19,028 bases of DNA, taken from the NCBI GenBank assembly GCA_934546985.1, contig CAKTEE010000021.1, positions 1-19,028 on the forward strand, written 5' to 3'. Of this stretch, positions 15,525 to 19,028 are shown in pieces (positions within the stretch are counted from its first letter, which is position 1; each line of letters begins with the position of its first letter). Both the position numbers and the translations under genes were made by a program. The notes under the pieces were generated by a model. That model saw nothing but the letters and a program-made list of their open reading frames with translations, did not search any database and was not told where the DNA came from. The stretch comes from an uncultured Eubacteriales bacterium. Lineage in GTDB: Bacteria > Bacillota > Clostridia > Oscillospirales > Acutalibacteraceae.

Positions 15525-17276
15525 ATGAAGAAAATGAAAAGGATTTTGTCCATCCTGTTGATGGCAACAATGCTGGTTAGTATATGTACAGCCAGCTTCA
15601 CGGCCAATGCAGCAGGGGCCGAAAGAAAAGAAGTCGTTATCTATTTTGCCAACTGGAATGTTTACGACGGAACGAAAGGCGGACAAGTAAAGGATCTTCC
15701 ATGGGACAGGGTGTCCTACATCAACCATGCTTTCTGGGAGATTAAGCCGGAAAATGGCAATTACAACATTGTTTCCACAGACCCTTGGGCAGATACCGAT
15801 GAATATAATCCGAATGCTCATTTTCCGCAGTATGAAGAATACACAGCAAAATATCCGGATGTTAATGTGTTGATTTCCGTGGGCGGCTGGACTCGCTGCG
15901 GTTATTTCTCTGAAATGGCCTTGACTGCCGCGTCAAGAAAAACATTTATCGACAGTTGTATTGAGACCCTGAAAACTTATCCATGGCTTGCAGGTATTGA
16001 TATTGACTGGGAATATCCGGGCGTTGCACGTTCCGGCAGCGGAAGTGATCAGGGCAATCCTGTAAAAGGCGATGACTTTAATAATTATACCGCTCTTTTG
16101 AGAGAAATGCGTCAGGCATTTGATGCTGAATTTGGTGTAGGTGCAAAAAAACTGACGGTTTGTTCTGCTGTTGGCGTATCAACTATTGTAAAGCAAGATG
16201 TTGCTGCTTTTGCTCCCTATGTTGATTTAATCAATATTATGAGCTATGATATGACAGCCTCTTATGATCGCGTTACAGGTCACCATGCTGCACTGTATAA
16301 TTCTAACCCAAATGGTCATTCAACAGAAAAAGGCGTGCAATATTATTTGAGCAAAGGCGTGCCTGCTTCTAAAATAAATATTGGTACCCCGCTTTATTGT
16401 CATGGTTGGGGTAATGTAAGTCCTGATGCAAATGGCAATGTGGTCGGCGTTTCCGGTAGTAATCGTGGCTATGCTGGTGATATGAATTGGAAAGTATTAA
16501 AAGGGTTTGAGGAAGAAGCTGTTCCTATGGGTACTCCCGGATGGCATATGGGATATGATACTTCTGCGGAAGCAGCATATCTTTACAATGACGATTCTTC
16601 TTCTAAATACAACGGAAATTTCCTTACATACGAAAGTGAACGTTCCCTTCAGGCTAAATTGGATTATATTAATGAACTTGGGCTTGCCGGCTTGATTGTT
16701 TGGGAATCCTATGGTGATAGCGCTGAGGATGATTACCCGATGCTTAGCTTGATGGCAAAGGGCATGGGTGTGAATAACCAGATAGCAGATGACAAGGGTA
16801 ACGAATTGGTTATGAAAGCGAACAGTGACTATGCTGTTTTGAATGGTACTTTTGGCCATACAACACAGTATGGAGATAAATATGCACAGCTTTCTATTAT
16901 AAACGGTACTTCTATGCTTCCGTTGCGCTATCTTGCAGAAGTTAATGGGTTGACTGTAGATTATAATGACACTACCAGTCAGACAAAAGTTACAAATCCT
17001 GCAACAGGTGAATATCTCATGATTACTCCTGGTAGCAATATTGTTACTAAGCATGATGCTTCTGGTGCGCAGATTTCTTCTTCTGCGGCTCCCGCACAGT
17101 TGTCTTTGGTGAATGGCATTACAATGGCACCGCTGCGTTTTATTTGTGAAGCACTGGGTCTTAAAGTTTCCTATAACGAGCTTTCTACTGGAAATTATGT
17201 TGTAGTTACAACCTTGGACAAGACAGCGGACGAAATTACTGCATTAATTAACGATGCAATTCAGCTTGGTTTATAA
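15525..17276 (+). CDS. Secreted GH18 chitinase-like enzyme with CuAO-N-like domain
   Basis: Exported 583-aa enzyme expected to hydrolyse beta-1,4-GlcNAc polymers or similar glycans. The signal peptide is 1-30 (KKMKR, hydrophobic core, ANAA cleavage site). The GH18 barrel covers about 36-412. It has SVGGWT (118-123), the active-site strand GIDIDWEYPG with D159, D161 and catalytic acid E163, MSYDMT (239-244) and the terminal tryptophan in IVWES (391-395). The first acidic residue of the usual DGxDxDxE is alanine (A156). About 425-565 resembles the copper-amine-oxidase N-terminal domain (pfam07833), with paired MLPLRYLAEVNGLTVDY and MAPLRFICEALGLKVSY. That domain is frequent in clostridial surface proteins. 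The ATG at 15525 follows GGGAGG at 7 nt; the longer frame from 15414 has no ribosome binding site. It is a single-gene unit with its own promoter and terminator. Confidence 0.88.
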   Translation: MKKMKRILSILLMATMLVSICTASFTANAAGAERKEVVIYFANWNVYDGTKGGQVKDLPWDRVSYINHAFWEIKPENGNYNIVSTDPWADTDEYNPNAHFPQYEEYTAKYPDVNVLISVGGWTRCGYFSEMALTAASRKTFIDSCIETLKTYPWLAGIDIDWEYPGVARSGSGSDQGNPVKGDDFNNYTALLREMRQAFDAEFGVGAKKLTVCSAVGVSTIVKQDVAAFAPYVDLINIMSYDMTASYDRVTGHHAALYNSNPNGHSTEKGVQYYLSKGVPASKINIGTPLYCHGWGNVSPDANGNVVGVSGSNRGYAGDMNWKVLKGFEEEAVPMGTPGWHMGYDTSAEAAYLYNDDSSSKYNGNFLTYESERSLQAKLDYINELGLAGLIVWESYGDSAEDDYPMLSLMAKGMGVNNQIADDKGNELVMKANSDYAVLNGTFGHTTQYGDKYAQLSIINGTSMLPLRYLAEVNGLTVDYNDTTSQTKVTNPATGEYLMITPGSNIVTKHDASGAQISSSAAPAQLSLVNGITMAPLRFICEALGLKVSYNELSTGNYVVVTTLDKTADEITALINDAIQLGL

Positions 17277-17299
17277 TTGTATTTTTCTTAACTAAAAAT

Positions 17300-17336
17300 A
17301 GCCTCAAAAGCTTTCGATTAGATTGCTTTTGAGGCT
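17300..17336 (+). terminator. Terminator after the GH18 gene
   Basis: AGCCTCAAAAGC (17300-17311) and GCTTTTGAGGCT (17325-17336) form a perfect 12-bp stem, followed by GTTTCTATGTTTTT. Confidence 0.85.
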
Positions 17337-17372
17337 GTTTCTATGTTTTTCATGCATTTTCGTTCTTTGTGC

Positions 17373-17401
17373 TTGAACAATCTGCGAAAATCTGCTATAT
17401 T
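17373..17401 (+). promoter_or_regulatory. Promoter of metA
   Basis: TTGAAC (17373-17378) and TATATT (17396-17401) have a 17-nt spacer. Transcription would start about 30 nt before the GTG, leaving no room for a SAM riboswitch or T-box, so methionine-dependent leader control is not seen here. Confidence 0.65.
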
Positions 17402-17436
17402 TAAAGCCTATGGTTTGTTGGAAAGGGGAGAGTAAT

Positions 17437-18351
17437 GTGCCGATTAAAATAGATGACCAATTGCCTGCACGGCACCAACTGGAACTGGAAAACATATTTG
17501 TAATGGCAGAAAATCGTGCGGATCATCAGGATATTCGTCCTCTGAAAATTGTTATTCTAAATTTGATGCCGATTAAAACAGAAACAGAAACACAATTATT
17601 AAGATTGTTAGGAAATTCACCGTTACAAATTGAAATAGATTTGTTGCAAACGGCAACTTATCAGGGAACACATACGCCTGCCCAACATATGCTTACTTTT
17701 TATAAAGTTTTTGACGATATTAAAGACCAGAAATTTGATGGAATGATTGTAACCGGTGCTCCGGTTGAACATATGGAATTTGAACAGGTTGCTTACTGGG
17801 ACGAACTTTGTAAAATCTTTGCATGGGCGGAAACCCATATTTATTCTACAATGTTTATTTGTTGGGGAGCACAAGCCGGTTTATATTATTATTATGGGAT
17901 TCCCAAATATCCTCTCCCTGAAAAAATGTTTGGTGTTTTTCCTCATTGGCCGCTGGATTTGAATCATCCGTTAATGCGCGGGCTTGATGATATTTACTAT
18001 GTTCCGCATTCTCGTCATACAGAAACCCGCAGGTCAGATATTGCAAAGTGTAAAGATTTGCAGATTTTATCTTATTCAGATATTGCCGGAGTACATATTG
18101 TTTCGGATATGGATTGCCGTAAATTTTTTCTTACCGGTCATTCCGAATATGACAGGGGAACGCTGGCGAATGAATATTTCAGAGATAAACAAAAAGGCTT
18201 GGATATAAAAATGCCGTATCATTATTTCCCGGATGATGACCCGAATCGTGTCCCGCCAATGACATGGCGCGGAACTGCCAGCCTTTTATTTAGTAATTGG
18301 CTGAACTATTTTGTATATCAAAAAACTCCATATGACCTTTCAAAATTATAA
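17437..18351 (+). CDS. metA: Homoserine O-acetyltransferase (MetA family)
   Basis: 304-aa cytoplasmic enzyme that acylates the hydroxyl of L-homoserine as the first committed step to methionine. The catalytic residues C142 (FICWGAQAG), H235 and E237 (LTGHSEYD) are all present. Position 111, which sets acyl-CoA choice in this family, is glutamate (TGAPVEHMEF). Characterised MetA enzymes with Glu at this site use acetyl-CoA, while Gly (APLG in E. coli) goes with succinyl-CoA. The product is therefore predicted to be O-acetylhomoserine despite the old succinyltransferase name. The start is GTG at 17437, where AAAGGGGAG lies 6 nt upstream and the protein begins PIKI as in homologues; the ATG at 17410 adds nine unrelated residues. 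It is transcribed alone and converges with the next gene. Confidence 0.93.
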   Translation: MPIKIDDQLPARHQLELENIFVMAENRADHQDIRPLKIVILNLMPIKTETETQLLRLLGNSPLQIEIDLLQTATYQGTHTPAQHMLTFYKVFDDIKDQKFDGMIVTGAPVEHMEFEQVAYWDELCKIFAWAETHIYSTMFICWGAQAGLYYYYGIPKYPLPEKMFGVFPHWPLDLNHPLMRGLDDIYYVPHSRHTETRRSDIAKCKDLQILSYSDIAGVHIVSDMDCRKFFLTGHSEYDRGTLANEYFRDKQKGLDIKMPYHYFPDDDPNRVPPMTWRGTASLLFSNWLNYFVYQKTPYDLSKL

Positions 18352-18357
18352 TAGACT

Positions 18358-18400
18358 GGACAGTATAAAAACCTTTTTCGTTTTATACTGTCCGTTTTTT
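18358..18400. terminator. Shared bidirectional terminator between convergent genes
   Basis: GGACAGTATAAAAAC (18358-18372) and GTTTTATACTGTCC (18380-18393) form a near-perfect stem of 14-15 bp, with GTTTTTT on the plus side. The stop codon of the minus-strand gene (18383-18385) lies inside the 3' arm. Confidence 0.85.
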
Positions 18401-18820
18401 ATTTTCAAAATTGTATCCTATCTTTTTCCTGTTCAAATATCTGTTTAGATAGTTACACAAAGAGAAAACTGGAATGCACAGAAGGAACCATAACAATGTA
18501 TATAAAGGGCAAATTTGACCAAGAACATTGAACAGCCGCTGAGAATAATCCCATACATTTAACTGCATGATTCGATTAACGATATATCCGACTATAAATT
18601 CAATTCCGGTAATTATAGAGCACCCCAAAAAACACTTTTTCCATAGCTTCCAATGAACAAATCTGATATTCAGAAGATAAAGGCAAAGAAAACAGATTCC
18701 TCCTGTAATTGCCATGGACCAATGGGTAAATCCACGCCAAATAATTTCGATGATACTGTATCCTAAAGAACCCATTGTGTATACCATAGAGTATTCATTA
18801 ACTTTTTCTATTATAAACAC
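18383..18820 (-). CDS. PF06541-type integral membrane protein
   Basis: 145-aa membrane protein resembling the putative ABC-transporter type IV / PF06541 family. GFTHWSMAITGGICFLCLYLL, then an FLGCSIITGIEFIVGYIVNRIMQLNVWDYS block and FNVLGQICPLYTLLWFLL match the family's order of motifs. About four membrane segments are visible (near 20-52, 62-84 and 99-125 plus the amphipathic N-terminus). Actual transport has not been shown for the family. The start is unclear: the GTG at 18820 overlaps the AGGAGGTG ribosome binding site, the first ATG (18787) is about 30 nt beyond it, and ATA codons at 18814 and 18811 have ideal spacing. The gene converges on metA through a shared terminator. Confidence 0.75.
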   Translation of the reverse strand: MFIIEKVNEYSMVYTMGSLGYSIIEIIWRGFTHWSMAITGGICFLCLYLLNIRFVHWKLWKKCFLGCSIITGIEFIVGYIVNRIMQLNVWDYSQRLFNVLGQICPLYTLLWFLLCIPVFSLCNYLNRYLNRKKIGYNFENKKRTV

Positions 18821-18961
18821 CTCCTGTGCTTAGGATTAACGAGTTTTCATAGAATATCAGTTTTTTATAGATTGCGTTACCAGTTTTCTTTCATTTATTT
18901 GCGCAACACACGGATAAGTTGTAATATCATGTATAAAAAAGAAAAAAAGATAAAAAAGTAG

Positions 18962-18990
18962 TTGACAAAGGGGGAAAGAGGTGGTAAGAT
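18962..18990 (+). promoter_or_regulatory. Strong consensus promoter firing off the right edge
   Basis: TTGACA (18962-18967) and TAAGAT (18985-18990) are separated by exactly 17 nt. Transcription would begin near 18997 and the first bases are GC-rich (CACTCGCGGGGAGGAC) in an otherwise AT-rich region, with GGAGG and CTTCC able to pair. The strength and GC-rich leader suggest a stable-RNA (rRNA or tRNA) operon, but the window ends before any gene. Confidence 0.65.
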
Positions 18991-19028
18991 AAATAGGCAC
19001 TCGCGGGGAGGACAAGAACTTCCGAAAG

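Noticed and set aside
17337..17436. Possible SAM riboswitch or T-box before metA
   Set aside because: The predicted leader is only about 30 nt, too short for either element, and no matching motif was seen.
1..19028. CRISPR array, tRNA genes or tandem repeats
   Set aside because: No regularly spaced direct repeats and no cloverleaf were found by eye on either strand.

Overview
The window looks like a chromosomal segment of a low-GC Gram-positive Clostridia bacterium, probably Oscillospiraceae/Ruminococcaceae. The basis is Shine-Dalgarno sites of the AGGAGG type, near-consensus sigma-A promoters, strong hairpin-plus-T terminators, secreted proteins with short lysine-rich signal peptides, a YrzB-type DUF1292 protein and an acetyl-CoA-type MetA. 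The genus call is inference.

Layout, left to right. (1) 307-2715 (+): a secreted M64-type metallopeptidase with leucine-rich-repeat, Ig-like and discoidin-like domains, behind its own promoter. (2) 2716-6715: a gene-poor stretch. It holds the 3' end of an IS3-family transposase with its probable terminal inverted repeat (about 2837-3085, -), a probable 6S RNA (about 3503-3696, -) directly downstream of a DUF1292 gene (3701-4051, -), and a 1.2-kb orphan transcription unit from a consensus promoter (4182-4209) to a strong terminator (5441-5476) with many local RNA stems but no convincing ORF. After that come an IS200-like hairpin leader that hides a Shine-Dalgarno site, a frameshifted fragment of an XRE regulator cut off at the edge of that element, and a DUF4240 gene (5859-6317, -). 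(3) 6716-8722 (-): a secreted GH5 glycanase whose catalytic domain is split by an inserted carbohydrate-binding-like module.

(4) 8948-13919 (+): a compact operon of a HI0933/BaiN-type flavoprotein, a COG2509-type flavoprotein (4-nt overlap), a small protein of unknown function and a DadA-type FAD oxidoreductase with a C-terminal Rieske [2Fe-2S] domain. An intracellular GH13 alpha-amylase-family enzyme follows (13985-15295) and ends at a strong terminator. (5) 15525-17276 (+): a secreted GH18 chitinase-like enzyme with a copper-amine-oxidase-N-like C-terminal domain, with its own promoter and terminator. (6) 17437-18351 (+): MetA, with residues that predict acetyl-CoA use. It converges on a PF06541-type membrane protein (18383-18820, -) through one shared bidirectional terminator. 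(7) The right edge carries a consensus promoter (18962-18990) firing out of the window, possibly into a stable-RNA operon.

Together the GH5, GH18, GH13 and M64 enzymes suggest a degrader of polysaccharide and host or mucin glycoprotein. The middle operon is redox housekeeping of unknown substrate. The best candidates for something undescribed are the 4182-5476 unit and the unknown protein inside the flavoprotein operon.
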